Notes: generated from the sequence alone by a model not told the origin. Shown: positions 1-12,099, counted from the stretch's first letter. The stretch is 64,000 nt of DNA from Armillaria gallica (GCA_037576215.1 JBANDB010000006.1:3348001-3412000), one strand, 5' to 3'. Program-made: numbers and translations.

Positions 1-204
1 AGTGCATGCACATGTACCCACGTGGCACGCGTTTGGCTCTGACTCTCTAGCCCGTCTTACATCAATGTTTCTCGATATTTCGAGATCTAGTTCTCTCCTC
101 GACGAGGAATGCTATGCTAATACAACACTGGACTGGTATGTACAATTGATGCTGCATTAATTTTCCACCCAGCCTGAATTCAGGTAGTCGAGGGTAGCAA
201 GGAG

Positions 205-1000
205 CTATTGACATGGCGGGTGAATTCCTGAAGATTGCAGCTCATGGACGGGGCAGAGCATCCATATCTGCTGGTTATGGGATGGCGGCATTCCGGCTGT
301 ACACACTGTCTCCATCCACGACTCCATACTCCCCGCAGCAATATCTGCACCAAACACGTCGTCACGCTGCCAACGGTTGGACGTCTTGCCTCCTAGTGTC
401 AATGCGGGAAAAGGTCGTTCCCGTGCGAGGCCCTATGACTGCACAGTGCGCCGGAACTGGGTACACGGTCGTTTGTGCTGTACCCAGGCATGTCCAAGGG
501 GACTCTCACCCAACAACCGCCTGACCCTGCGATACTCGACGAGAAACCACACACAGAGTCTATATTTGGTGGTGACATCGAGATGGGCACCCATCCTTCT
601 TTGATGCTGTAGGATATGCTGACAATGAATTTCGGGTGCTGGCGTACCTTGTTGGGGCACTGGCAGTGCATCTCGGGAAATGGTGGGGAGGATGATGGCC
701 ACTTTGACAGAGGACGTGTTGAAGGCTGCGTGGTCCGGCATATTGGGCATCTCCGTGGATGGACCACCATAGGCCCTCAAAAATTTCGGGCGCGTCGGAG
801 GGAAGGGAGATTGTAGCGGGCTACTCGGGCGAGGGGATGGTCCACGCATGGATGAGCGTAAAGGAGTTGGTATATATGGTATCGGGCAAAGATGCTGATT
901 GGCTCCCCGCCCATTTCGCAAAGGTGGGGAAAGGCAAACATCGCGTGGCTCCAATATACGTCGGAATATTCGAACAATCTATTCCTCGCCTTTGTGCTTC
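205..1000 (+). pseudogene. FAD-dependent oxidoreductase (DAO type), C-terminal remnant, copy 1a
   Basis: Decayed C-terminal half of a fungal FAD-dependent amino-acid-oxidase-like protein. Frame segments read HAANGWTSCLLVSMREKVVP then PVRGPMTAQ, followed after a frameshift by FFDAVGYADNEF and AYLVGALAVHLGKWWGG. After further shifts comes IVAGYSGEGMVHAW near 810-855 and YMVSGKDADWLP near 870-910. The GYSGEGM motif is the C-terminal FAD-contacting glycine motif of the DAO fold, and the order of motifs matches the family. At least three frameshifts or stops prevent a continuous product. No N-terminal Rossmann GxGxxG segment was found. The 5' part may lie before the window or be lost. Confidence 0.7.
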
Positions 1001-1530
1001 AGCGCACCCTCTACGATCTTTTATTCACACCCTTCCACCAAGATCCTACTACACCGGCTTATGAACAGCTCTTCTATCATTAGCTGTCATAGAATCTTTA
1101 TCCTGTTCGTTCACCTCAGTATTACTTTCATTCCAAAACAACGCCCTCCGCTCATTTATCCAAGATGTTGCTATTATGACACACAACCAACAGCTCGATC
1201 TCCCATCAATGGATAATCACGCCATCTCCAGCCCCGTGAAGGACCACCCTGTTTTTCCCCTCGCATTCCAAAACCAACCGTTCTCGCTCACGTCGCAACT
1301 GATAGTCACCCTCATGGAACCCGGGTGCTACGACGCAATCCTCTTACCGCCACGACTTTGCCTCTTCAACACTGGATAAAATACGTTGACACACTATTCA
1401 AGCAGCTCTTTGTTGTTCCCAGCAATGGATACCTTTCACATTGGCACGACGTATCGTCAATGATTGATTGGAACGGTATGTGGACTATGAGAATGTGCCT
1501 CGTCGCGATGTAGTGTAAATCGCGTAGTAA
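1000..1530. other. No recognised gene; spacer between oxidoreductase and PNGase remnants
   Basis: AT-rich spacer shared with units 3 (29733-30105) and 4 (50120-50720). Conserved words such as the stretch around 1048-1075 recur in all three, so it belongs to the ancestral unit. In unit 3 the hAT element sits at its left edge. I see no open frame with convincing codon use. Confidence 0.5.
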
Positions 1531-1640
1531 TTCGATGCGGTGGATATCAGCCATACAACGCCAAAAGGCTCATCATCAACTAAGACTTGGACCTCGCGAA
1601 AAGGACCTTTGCCAATCACGCCTGTCGAGTCTGGGACAGC
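1530..1640 (-). pseudogene. PNGase A-like stub
   Basis: Short minus-strand segment reading IGKGPFREVQVLVDDEPFG, which matches the start of the longer peptide-N4-(N-acetyl-beta-glucosaminyl)asparagine amidase A-like fragments in units 2 and 5. Downstream the PNGase similarity stops and is replaced by the type I spacer, so this is a truncated relic next to the HET gene. The same stub occurs in units 3 and 4. Confidence 0.55.
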
Positions 1641-1957
1641 ACTGAGTAAATTCATCAGGTGTGTCTGAAATTGACGGTCAGCCGTTCAAGATAAATCTGA
1701 ATCCGACGTTGAATGCACTCAGATACACAGAATTCCTCCGCTGAATTTCCTGAGCGAAAGATTTTGATGTAGATCTTCTACCCAAGTTGTTGGTCTGTTG
1801 GTGGAAAGAGTCAGAATACTCTGGGAGACGATTGAAAGCAATCAGAGTTGGTAAGTTTTGCGCGTTTCTATCACCTGGTGCCGCCGCACTGTATGTAACC
1901 ATATAATAAATAATTGTAATTGGATACAAAAAATTATCAGAATGTGGGTATTCACAA

Positions 1958-3954
1958 TCAAGCAAGAATATTACGAGACTCTGCAGACAATCCTAGTTCT
2001 ATTAGCCGCTTTATTTCATTCGAGTCAGTCATTTTAAGCACAGACACTTTCTCAAACACCTTGCTGGACAGTCGTAGCCCGACAACCCAATATTGCGGCA
2101 TATATATTTCGTCCTTGTAATTGAATGGATTGCTGCCGAGCAGTGTGTATGTGTCTTCGGAGATCGGGTACTGGTGGCTGGCAAGGATGTTGAATGTATG
2201 CGCTGTCCCGTCCACATCTTCAACAATCAACTCTCCGCATTGATCGATCCCTTCTTCACCTCCCACTGCCAATCCGCGCACAAACCCACTTTCAATGTTG
2301 AACCCTTCACACCAGTCGTTATCATCCCTCCCAACACCATCAATCCATCTACTATGATTGGGCACTGGGCAGAGGCTTGGTCATGACCTGCTCCCATGAT
2401 GGTCTCCATTTCTTGCATCCAGTTCCAGGTTCAGGGTAGGTGAAGAACAGTAAGCCCCGATAGGCCTTATGCATCTCATTTATAAGTGCTGTCCATGCAT
2501 CCTCCAGAGATTGGCTCTCATAATATGCTGGTATTGAGTGTGTCCACAGAGAAAATGCTAGTCCGGCAACTTTGTCTACAGGGTTGGTTGATATCCGATC
2601 CTGCATCGTGGATAGCGCACCATATATACTATATGATGTAAACTCTGCAGCCTTGAGCTGCTTGTGAAATTTCTTTAATATCTTGTCCTCATAGTTTCCC
2701 GCCTCGTCTATTGGTTGGGCGTGCAGCGGTCCATCCGGTGTATCCCCGGCAATCGTCCTCCAACTGCCGACCTCCTGCACTGTCCATGCACGCCTAAACC
2801 AACACCGGTCACTCTCCAAGTCACCCTCCTTTAAACTCAAAGGCAGACCCAGCCCACTCAAATAGCACACCACACTTGCACGACGGTATATCGCTCCGAT
2901 GGTAGGCACATCTAGTTTCCACTCTTCCTCACGCAGGTCCTCCCTCGGCCCTCCTCTCTGTCTCAAGCAGAGGACATCCAACCATGTATATTCCGCTCCC
3001 AGGTTCAGTATCTCGATCCGGATGAGGTCGAGGTTGGCACCTTTCGGGATGGGCACGGGCCATTCATGTCCATTGATGGGGGTCCGCACATCGACGCGAT
3101 CTGCCTCATCCACCCAAGCATGTGATATTGGTCGAGAGCTTCCCAACAAGTCGAAGCCCACCTGGCAGCTCCACCATGGGACCACACGATTACTGTACAG
3201 ATCCCAGACTCGTCGGGGCTCCACACTGTTCGCGTTGACTATCCGGCCACCAACAAGCGCGTTCCTTCGCCGATTGATGTCCTCCGCTTCACGTTTCTGT
3301 AGCTCCATTTGAATGTCAGTGACTCCGCTGTTGCACCATGCCGAGCGCAGACGGCCATATGCAGTTCCAAAGTCGTAGTTCTGTGCAATGTAGTCTTTGA
3401 GAACGGAGGAGAGGGATGGGGTACTGTCTAATGTGTATGAGGTTCCGAGCGTGGTGTTGAGTAAATCCAAGAGGCCCTGAATGCCAAGGTTAGAGCAGGG
3501 AGTGTTGGCGAGGGAGGATGATATTATGGGCTCTCTGCCGGTGTATGCCCGTTGATTTGGAACCTTTACGGATTCTTCCGTTTGCCCGGTTTCTGTCTGG
3601 GAGGAGATCGTGACTTCGGGTAGAAGAGGTGTATCGGTGTCACTGCTATCGGTGTCACTGGTCTCGCCACTATCGGAGTAGCGATCAGCCTGCAGGTCCT
3701 GAAATCTATTATGCATTGTCGTCCATTCGATCTTCTACATGATTACTCACCTCTTCTAGTGATTGGGGGAGCATGTTATGGGACTCGGACATCCACTTGT
3801 CTACAGCAATTTTGGTTTTTACTAGGCACAGCTTGAATTAGGACAGATAACGGCAATGATCAGTTGTACTTACGCTTGACAAATTTCCAGTAGGACCTAG
3901 CGTTGTATAGAAACCTGTTATGTCGAGCTGTTGAGGTTCAAGGCGTAGTTGCAT
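1958..3954 (-). pseudogene. HET-domain (heterokaryon incompatibility) protein, copy 1, one frameshift
   Basis: Best-preserved of five HET-domain genes. Such proteins act in fungal non-self recognition and cell death. Proposed exons on the minus strand: 3954-3874 (27 codons, start MQLRLEPQQLDI), 3831-3751 (27 codons) and 3698-2352; the introns are 42 and 52 nt. The N-terminal ~200 residues contain an acidic Ser/Asp-rich stretch and a conserved helical region (LLDLLNTTLGTSYTL). The HET core follows: RPISHAWVDEADRVDV, YTWLDVLCLRQRGG, ASVVCYLSGLG and CWFRRAWTVQEVG. A 7-bp duplication at about 2361-2367 (repeat of gggcact on +) shifts the frame. The ORF then stops at 2352, while the C-terminal 130 residues conserved in the other copies continue in another frame to 1958. 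It could still make a truncated HET protein. Confidence 0.85.
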
Positions 3955-4450
3955 CGAGGCGCTGGCATCATGTTCTTCACGTGCTATTAAGATGCAAGAG
4001 ACGCCGACCGCCCAATGGTGCTGGATAATATCAATTGATATCAGTGTTAGTTGCCAGCATAGGGAGATTCGGCAAAACAAGTCAGTAAACACCGAGCGTA
4101 AATAAGGCTCTGTGGAGAGCTAACTGTTCGTTGTAAATAAGGAAATTTGAGGTAAATAAGGTGTTGTCCAATATTTCCGCAACCAGAGTCGATACGAGAG
4201 GAATAAGCAACTATAGCTGGATTATTAAAAAAATCGTCCTCTGTACAGAAATTAATCCGAAGAGAACAAGGATTTACCAAAACGGTGCGTCAATAATTCG
4301 ACTTCATAGCTTGGCCCCTCCTGAGGGACTACGGGCGGAAAGCAACGTCCTGGAGATCCATCAGGGGAACAACGGTGGTATCATCAGTCATCATCGGCAC
4401 TCGTTTCGCTTCTGCACTTCCTGCGGATAATCCTGCAAAGTCTTCGAGTT
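3955..4450. other. Upstream region of HET copy 1
   Basis: Non-coding spacer between the HET start and the GT32 remnant. It is conserved in units 3 (44000-44480) and, more weakly, in units 2, 4 and 5, including the stretch around 4311-4335. It probably holds the HET promoter, but I cannot point to a specific TATA box. No gene is recognised. Confidence 0.4.
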
Positions 4451-4935
4451 CGATCAAAAGACCCAACTCTTCTTTGAGCTAGGACAAGTGGTCATGAAGG
4501 ACGTTGAGAACATGAGGTCGCTGGAGACGCCGACTGGGATGGTTTGGGGGAGAATGTCGGGCTATGTGAGGGATGGGTCTAATGGATGCTGGGTGCCTGC
4601 AGCCAGTGTCGACGTCGTAGTATACACCTCCGTAGTAGTGCAAGACAAAATATCGGATCACGTCTGCACGTTGTATCGGAAAACGATATCCATCGTACGT
4701 CCGTAGAAACCAAGTATAGTATTCGTTGACAAATATTTTTCGAGAGGATTCGTCTGTCCAGAGCATATAATCACTGTCTGGAGGTTAGCTGACAATGGTA
4801 GTATCAGGAACATAGACGTACTAGTCTGGCATTAGGTTCCGACAATGCAGCGACACCGACCTCTATTTTTCAGAGAGGATATCCGTCTTGGCCGTCTGGT
4901 GAAGTAGCCTGGTACCCGTTCTGCCCGGCCATGCT
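4395..4935 (-). pseudogene. GT32 (Gly_transf_sug, mannosyltransferase-like) remnant, copy 1
   Basis: Minus-strand remnant of a glycosyltransferase with a DXD motif, like fungal inositol-phosphoceramide or OCH1-type mannosyltransferases. Exon 1 reads LLHQTAKTDILSEK, a stop (TAG at 4865-4863), then RNLMPDY. A 48-nt intron (4821-4774) joins to DYMLWTDESSRKIF. Next come PIQRADVIRYFVLHYYGGVY and YDVDTGC, the DXD sugar-nucleotide/metal site. After a frameshift PDILPQTIPVGVSSDLMFS follows. The family HQTWKTD motif has Ala in place of Trp here, and the TAG stands where Trp is expected. Together with the frameshift this makes the copy non-functional. Confidence 0.75.
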
Positions 4936-6085
4936 CTGTAGCATTCCAGCGGTCAAGCGTAGGCACAATGCGTGTCGAGACGTTGTGATCCTCCCTGAAA
5001 ACCTGTCAGCCCAAGACGCGTCGTCAAGTACATCACTCACCAGCCCAATCTGATATTAGAACAAATCCCCACATCGGACACAATACTATCCACTCCTGAC
5101 CCATCCCCGTCCCCGTCCCCTTCCCATCGCTATCTCTGGTCTTGTCTCGGCATCGTTTCCAGTTTTCCTCCTTTTTGCCAACATCGACTGTCGTCGTCAG
5201 CCTCCAAGGTGGAGACATCGAGTCTCGGATGGCTGCGAAATCGTCTCTGAGCCCCAGACGAGGTAGGGGACGGTTGACTGGCGCAGGAGATGGCGTTCGG
5301 GCAGTATCTGTAAATATCCGCATCGGCAGACTCAGTGTTGTGGCCGCACAGTGTTGCCCTGGGCGTTGATGTGTGTGCGTGGTCTGTGTAGGATACCAGA
5401 TCTCAGAATACAGACGGAAATGATTTTTATAAAGTCGACGTACCCTTCAATCCCCTTCAAACGAATGAATATATCCCCAGGCCTATTAATTTCCACAATG
5501 GTCGCATTCTAATAGAAAAAGACGTCAGTTGGCGTTGCCGTGGAAATTGGAGTCACTTTATACCTTTTTCATTCCTTCGTCACATCGGCCAGCGGGTCTG
5601 CGAGTAGGGAAAATGGTACAGACCGAACCATAGGCCTACGCGTCTAACCCAAAGCGAGGACGACCCGAACAAACGAAAACCTAGAGTGCAAAACCAATGA
5701 AAACTTCGAGAGAAAAGAACTTAGCACAGTACTCACCATGACAATAGTGCTTAATGATGGCAGAACGCGGACCTACGAGTGTGGCGAACGTGACTCGTAG
5801 AGTATGGAGTCTGAATTTTTCGACGCGGTTGGAAGTGTGGTACTCGGAGTTTCAAATCTTTGCTACCTCTGTTTTGCGACCTCTTCCTCAACCACGCATA
5901 AAATTACTTTCCATCCTGTTTCTTCCATTTCACAACCTGGATGTTATATAATTACTCTGACCTTCATGGTATCTACTCGATTTAATTTTCTATTGCATAT
6001 TTCGTTGATCTACCCAGCAAGGATTGAATTTTTACCTTAAGTCTCAGCCTTCGCCCTCAATGCGATCGCTATATTGATAGTGAGT
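4936..6085. other. Unassigned block between GT32 and DAO-2
   Basis: Conserved among units 1, 3 and 4, and in its first half also units 2 and 5. Around 4985-5260 the plus strand retains pieces of a reading frame (VVILPENLSAQDA, then RHRVSDGCEIVS after shifts) that is longer and cleaner at 25243-25569 and 62330-62647. Around 5745-6050 a second conserved piece recurs at 45780-46080 and 55150-55420. No protein family is recognised. Confidence 0.35.
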
Positions 6086-6089
6086 GTAC

Positions 6090-6640
6090 GGCATTGGGGA
6101 CGTTGGAGGTTGGCTAAGACATACTCGTCGTTCCAGCTGTACATCCACGTCCACACCTCCCGCGGCGATATCCGCACCAAACGCGTCGTCCGCGCTACCA
6201 ATGGCTGTCTGTCTCACCTTGTGCCAATGCAGATCGTCCGTGCGAGAACATGACGGCACAGCGTGCAGGTACGGGCTTGGACCACAGATGGGTTCGTTTG
6301 TGCTATACTCAGGCACAGGACTACCGATGACACTCAAGTCGAGTTTCGAATCTCAGCTTACCTTGGTGGGACACTGGTGCCGAGTCGGTTGACAGCGATG
6401 ATCAGTTTTGGAGAGGACGCGGACATCGCCGCCGATGGACTGCCGTGGATTGACAATGTCCCCTAGGCCTCAAAGGTCTCAGCCAGGTCGCAGGGAAGAA
6501 AGGGATGGCTGCGGGCTACTCGGGCAAAGGAAAGGTCCACGCCGATGAGTGGGGTGTCAGGAAAAGAGGTTGACTGACTCGCCGCGCCGTTTCGCGTCAG
6601 AGACTCATTCTCCCGAACAACCCATCCCTCTCATCACGAC
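6090..6640 (+). pseudogene. FAD-dependent oxidoreductase remnant, copy 1b
   Basis: A second, more diverged DAO-type remnant in unit 1. Plus-strand segments read FQLYIHVHTSRGDIRTKRVV and RATNGCLSHLVPMQIV, then FRISAYLGGTLV, and DIAADGLPWIDNVP near 6420-6466. The last corresponds to the ISADGLPW segment that precedes the C-terminal FAD motif in the family. Frameshifts separate the pieces. Counterparts lie at 46130-46640 (unit 3) and 55430-56090 (unit 4). Confidence 0.65.
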
Positions 6641-9030
6641 TTGCTTTTATTCTCTGTCTCTTTCGTCACTGTGGACTCCTCGAATTTAGGATATCGGCAT
6701 ATCGACGACTCCTCTTCACATGCTTTTTGTCGCGTCCTTCCTACATCAAGGAGCAAGTCAACCATGGAAACGAACCATGCAGAGATTGTTTCACGATTTC
6801 CTTCTCTTCTGACTACACCGGTTTGCTTATGGCTTGCAGCCGCCAGTCTTTTTGAATATTCTCTCAAAAATTCGCCTCCCCTCCTGCGTGTAGCGTCCTT
6901 CTGCAAATCCATACAGCCGAATTACATGGGACAAGGTATGTTTTTGTGATTTCTAGTGCTATGTAATGCGCTAATTTTCTGATCCCTGCGCATCTAGTGG
7001 TTCCCAAAGTCTGCATCCATAGTATCCTTGCCCTTCATGCGTAGAACCTGAAATGGCCGATGTCAAGCCACACCGTCTTCACCCTACCTTCCTGTGATGC
7101 CCCTGCATATATCCTAACCCACTCGCTACACGTCGATCGGCCTGATTGTCGCCCGCTGCAATATTGTTGTATGAACATGATTACAAGTGGGTAACACTGT
7201 CGACTATTAAGGCAACCACCATTCAGGAGCTCGATGACGATGGTGGGACATAGGGCTGGGTTTCGCGAATAAAGACAATACTAGGTATAGATCTCTTTGA
7301 AGGTATGTCTTCTTTCCATAAGGTGTGTCTTTCTTGAGGCTGATCAAGCTTTATTTCAGATTCCTGCCTTCCATCTGATTTTGAACGCAGTCTTAGAGCA
7401 CAACGGCTTGGTCTCTTCATATAACGTCCCCATTGAAACATCTAACGACAGATATCATCGATTTGGGAGAAGAGGCACGGCTATATGAGCGTCGACTGAT
7501 TTGGTATCAGTTCCCTCCTCCCCGACCGCCTTCAAAGTCGTCTCTACTGCCTGTAATACGTTCTCAGGTATTTATCTTATACTTGTCATTGCAAATTATT
7601 AGCTAACTTCTGCCTTACAGAGCTCGTACCGCGTACTCCGCCAGACTGGCGACGTGTCTTGTCGATGCTGATACCTTTGCACGCTCACTACGTCATCGTC
7701 CACCAGAGATCCACGATACTAACTCAAACCCAGCCCACCGTCTGCCTCCCTACTTTCCACTGACTCACAGCGAGTTTATTCTGATATTGTACTAAAAAGA
7801 CGACGACACTCCCGGCAAAGATGACAGGAAATACACCTGCAAGGTTGTATACAGTCTCTCAATAGAACGAGTAGTGCTACACGTGAGTTCCATTTCATAC
7901 TCTCATAACAATGTTTGGTTTCTAATCGTGTTTTCATAGCATGCTCATCGCAAACGTCCATTCAGGGAAGTCAACGTCAACTCCAACGTCCCCCATTGCT
8001 ACCGAAAGCATACTACGGTACTCCTGGCACAGCGTCTCTTACCCGGCCGTCTCCTTGTCGTCGCCTCACACCCATCCTTATCATGTAATCCGCACCGGAA
8101 ACGTCGTACAAAGAAATCGGAGTATATGTGGCATCGTTCTCAAGTACGCCATCTGGTGACGAGTAAGACTAACGTACCGCCTTCGGCCTGCGCAGGAGGA
8201 GTATCGTTCCGGTGTGTACGATGGGGTGTACCTTGATAACCACCGGCTGAGATGTGCGTACTAATGGGGAGAAGAACTACCGCAATGGCATCCACATAGG
8301 CATCCATTATGCTGCTCGCCCACACCACATGAGGACCGATTAGGCTAATTTAACCAGGTAGCCCGAGAGCCATTGCCCGACGAGCGTTCCTCTAGTTGAT
8401 TTCAGTGTAGTCATGTGCAAAGGCTGCCAGTTCCCTGGACCGCATTGTTCCTATCGCATCTCTTGCTCATCGGAGGTTTAGGGTGGGATTTCTGAAGCCA
8501 TTCCAAAGGTAAAGCGAAAGGGTGAACATAAGACCTCGAAAGCGCCCAATGGAATTATTCCCAAAGGGTGCTTGACCCATGCGGTCAAGGAATTGTTGGA
8601 ATCTAGGGAGGGGGACGACGATGATCGTAGGGGCGCTTTCTCTTATTCTGCACAAGATTGGCGTCGTTGACTCTTTGCGCAAGAGGTTTGGTCCATATAT
8701 CTGATTATCTGGCACAGGACGATTCGCATCGCGCAAGGTACCCTGCTCGGTCATGGACCCATCCATCATTCTTTGCAGAATTGTCCCGAAAGTATGTCGC
8801 CATGCGCCCGGCTACATACGCAAACGTCTCTTATGCCCATGTCTCTGTCTGGGCCAATCGTCCATACCTATCCAACCCTTGGCGTACGGAATGAATGGAT
8901 CGGATGGCGCCTGGTTTATCTCGGATTTCTATACACCTGAGTTCGAAGATTGTCAGCTACTCAAGACTAATGCAGCGTCGATCTCACCGAAGGCAAAGGA
9001 TAGTTCGAGAACGAATATTCAAATGCGTCG
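6640..9030. other. No recognised gene; end of unit 1 and inter-unit DNA
   Basis: The first ~430 bases match 63690-64000 and partly 46640-46757, so they belong to the unit. The rest (about 7080-9030) is not repeated elsewhere in the window. Scattered coding-like pieces exist on the plus strand, for example DIIDLGEEARLYERRLIWYQ near 7453-7512 followed by a plausible short intron near 7567-7620. I could not chain them into a gene or recognise a family. Confidence 0.35.
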
Positions 9031-9280
9031 CGAAGGTCCTGATTTGCTCCGTGCTTGGATTCGGTGGTTCTTGTCGTAGTTTGGTTGACCCACTGATCGT
9101 GAGTATCTCAAAAGGTGTCTCAATGATGCGAGCAGTATCTCATGCTTGGATCCAGCTTTTGTCGGCATACGCGCCATCGATGATATAGTTCAGCGACTGA
9201 GTGAAATTGATGGTCTTTTTTTCTTCCGACGCGTGTATTTCGCTTTGAATCTTCAGTTCACGATGAGCGTCCAAACGGTT

Positions 9281-9640
9281 TCATTTTCTTCGCTGGTGCC
9301 ACGGAGAGTTTGAGGGGAACTCGTAAACGTCAATGTTTTTGACCTGATATGTACACCCAGAAACAGACCGGTTCAAATCGATAGGGGGATTGATCGCTTG
9401 TAGCGTAACGCCCATGGATACGTTGCGCGTCCAAGAAATTGGAAGGGCCAGGGTGATGTCAATCCAATACGATGGTGCTCGTATGCGCTGTATGGAGTGA
9501 TACTGCCGGTGTATATTACAGCGCATGGCCATATGCCGCCAAAATGTTCAACATAGTTGGCTAAGGCTTGTACCTCGCAAAAAGGAACTTCCCCAATCAC
9601 ACCTATTGAGTGAATTCAGTGTCTTGAATCGACGGCCGTT
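9281..9640 (-). pseudogene. PNGase A-like fragment, copy 2
   Basis: Minus-strand pieces of a peptide-N-glycanase A-like (glycoamidase) protein. VIGEVPFCEVQALANYVEHF and GGIWPCAVIYTGSITPYS come first. After a frameshift PSYWIDITLALPIS follows, then VTLQAINPPIDLNRSVSG. The order (REVQVLVDG..., WPY.VIYTGGI, P.YW.D.TP.LPL, NP.I..NW.VSG) is that of the fungal/plant PNGase A family. Both ends of the family are missing. The fragment lies just downstream of HET copy 2 on the same strand. Confidence 0.65.
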
Positions 9641-9901
9641 TATTCAAGATAAGTCTAGATCCGACGTTCAACGCTCGCCCTCAGATGGCAGCTGAATTTT
9701 CTGAGCAAAGATTTGGATGTAGGCCTTCTAGTAAGTACCCTTGTTGGATTTCGTCCTGTTGGTGGAAAGAGTCGGTAACTTGTTTTGCGATACCGTTGGC
9801 GTTTCTATTGCCTGGCGCTGTATTTAACTACATACTGAATAAATTGCAGAGTAGATCCGGAATCGGGTACAAAAAGGTTATCAGAATGTGGGTATTCACA
9901 A

Positions 9902-11338
9902 TCAAGCAAGAATACTACGAGACTTTGCAGATAAACCTAGTTCTTCTAGCCGCTTTATTTCATTCGAGTCAGTCATTTTAAACACAGATACTTTCTCGAA
10001 CATCTTACTGGGTAGTCGTCGCCCGACAACCCAATGTTGCAGCGAATGTATTTTGTCAATCCGTCTGAATGGATCGCTGCCGAGCAGTGTGTATGTGTCT
10101 TCGGGTATCGGGTACTGGTGGCTGGCAAGGATGTTGAATGTATGCGTCGTCCCGTCCGCATCTTCAACAATCAACTCTCCGCATCGATCAATCCCTTCTT
10201 CATCTCCTACTGCCAATCCGCGCACAAACCCACTTTCAATGTTGAACCCTTTGCACCAGTCATCATCATCCCTCCGAACATCGTGAATCGATTCGCTGTC
10301 ATCAGGCAGAGGCTTGGTCATGACCTGCTCCCATGATGGTCTCCATTTCTTGAATCCAGTTCCAGGTTCGGGATAGGTGAAGAACAGTATACTCCGAACA
10401 AATGGTAGCATCTCATTTATAAGTGCTGTCCATGCATCCTCCAAAGATTGGCTCTCATAATATGCTGGTATTGAGTGTGTCCACAGAGAAAATGCTAGTC
10501 CGGCGACTTTGTCTACAGGGTTGGTTGATATCCGATCCTGCATTACAGATAGCACGCGATGCACATTGGAAAGTGGAATCTCTGCAGACTTGAGCTGCTT
10601 GTGAAATCTCGTTAATATCTTGTCCTCGTAGTTTCCTGCCTTGTCTATTGGTTCGGCGTGCAGTGGTCCATCTGGTGTATCCCCAGCAATTGTCCTCCAA
10701 CTGCTGATTAGGGCTTTGCACCATACCGTATACGGTGTACGGCCGTATAGAGGACGGCCATCAACCGTCAGAAAAATTGGCCTTGACGGTACAGTGATGG
10801 TGACGGCTGTCATTACCGTATATATACCGACGGTTACCTATAAGAGCAGAAATCAGCATCAAATATAACAGAAATGGTCATATTTTATCGTTTTGTATCC
10901 ACAACGGTCAAAAGAACTCACTAATTTGTCCGTTTTCAGGCACCCGTATAGGACCCATATGATCCAAAAATGATGGAACCTTCTGATGGTACGGATACGG
11001 TACCCGTACGATGGCACCCATACAACCGTACCATACGGTGACGGTGCGAAGCCCTACTGCTGATCTCCTGCAGTGTCCATGCATGCCTAAACCAACACCG
11101 GTCACTCTCCAAGTCACCCTCCTTCAAACTCAGAGGCAGGCCCAGCCCGCTCAAATAGTACACCACATGTGCATATCAATATATCACTCCGATGGTAGGC
11201 ACATCCAATTTCCACTCTTCCACATGCAGATCCTCCCTCAGCCCTCCTCTCTGTCTCAAGCAGAGAACATCCAACCATGTGTATTCCATTCCCAGGTTCA
11301 GCATCTCGATGCGAATGAGGTTGAGATTGGCACCTTTT
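9902..11338 (-). pseudogene. HET-domain protein copy 2, C-terminal part
   Basis: C-terminal half of HET copy 2. The frame is open from the MITE insertion (about 10700) to the stop at 9902, and includes the full tail that is out of frame in copy 1 (GFNIESGFVRGLAVGDEEG ... RSILA). Upstream of the MITE, 11057-11338 encodes the middle of the HET core (YTWLDVLCLRQRGG, GLGLPLSLKEGDLESDRCWF, RHAWTLQEIS) with an in-frame stop near 11180. At 11338 the gene is interrupted. Its N-terminal part continues at 23068-23984. Confidence 0.8.
10709..11056. mobile_element. hAT-type MITE, 348 bp
   Basis: Inserted in HET copy 2. Terminal inverted repeats: the left end TAGGGCTTTGCACC and the reverse complement of the right end TAGGGCTTCGCACC differ at one position, and further inverted similarity extends inwards (CCGTAT words). 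It is flanked by a perfect 8-bp target duplication CTGCTGAT (10701-10708 and 11057-11064). An 8-bp duplication with TAGGG ends is typical of hAT elements. There is no room for a transposase, so it is non-autonomous. The interior is rich in TACGG/CCGTA words in both orientations. Confidence 0.9.
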
Positions 11339-12099
11339 CCGAGTCCTATATATGTATATGTATCGAAACCCAGTTAGTGACCGGGCCTTGTGACAGGTTG
11401 GTCACAAATGACCAGCGGTTACACCCCATGTGTGATTAATGTCACGCTGCCTCCTCTTCACTTTCCCCCTACGGTTACTCCGGTCATATTCACTGTGTAT
11501 TATTCCTCCCCGATGTCCCACGACTACCTTGTCCATGGCTTTAAAAGCCCTCATCTGTGGGAATTGCGACCTCAACTGCTGAGATTATGCCTTTTTCATC
11601 TGTGACAGTCTCGATTCCCTCGGTCATGCCCCCTCTTCATCAATCTGCTTTTCTTGACAGTGGTTTTTTCTGGATGCCCAGTGGGGCTGTCAACATTTAT
11701 GGGAGGAGTTGGTGGGAGGCGTGGTTCCTAATAAATCAGGGAAAGGTGTGTTTCTTTATGTCTGGTGCTATCTGTACTATCTCGAACCCTCGATAGTTGG
11801 GTACAATTTCTATTCCCCTCGAACGAGGATTGTTTGGCTCCCCCAGTTGTGACCTCAATAATGATATCATATCTAAATTATATTCTTTGTCTGACTTTAA
11901 TGCCTACCTCGATCGTGCAAATGGTCAGTTTACCAACAGTCATCTGAAGACTTGATCGTGGTCCATGTGGTGTACCCTCGACCACCACAAACCCGACATT
12001 CTCCGCCCTCTTTTGAGCATCCATCATTCGTGGATGACACGCGATTCATCAGCATGAGCTTGACGTGTCTCACTCGACGTCACTCTTACACTCTTAACC

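Larger units (their letters stand above)
1..7080. repeat. Array unit 1 (type I: DAO-1, HET, GT32, DAO-2)
   Basis: First of five diverged direct copies of a multigene unit. In order it holds an FAD-oxidoreductase remnant (+), a PNGase A stub (-), a HET-domain gene (-), a GT32 remnant (-) and a second oxidoreductase remnant (+). The left edge is cut by the window: position 1 matches about 49188 at the start of unit 4. The right edge is placed where similarity to the last bases of unit 5 (63800-64000) fades. CpG dinucleotides are largely kept here, unlike in unit 3. Confidence 0.8.
9030..11338. repeat. Array unit 2, left part (type II: PNGase, HET)
   Basis: Second direct copy of the unit. Its start (9030-9200) matches 58130-58310 of unit 5 and differs from the type I start. 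It runs through a PNGase A fragment and the C-terminal half of HET copy 2, and is cut at 11338 by the Crypton-bearing insertion. The remainder resumes at 23068. Confidence 0.75.
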
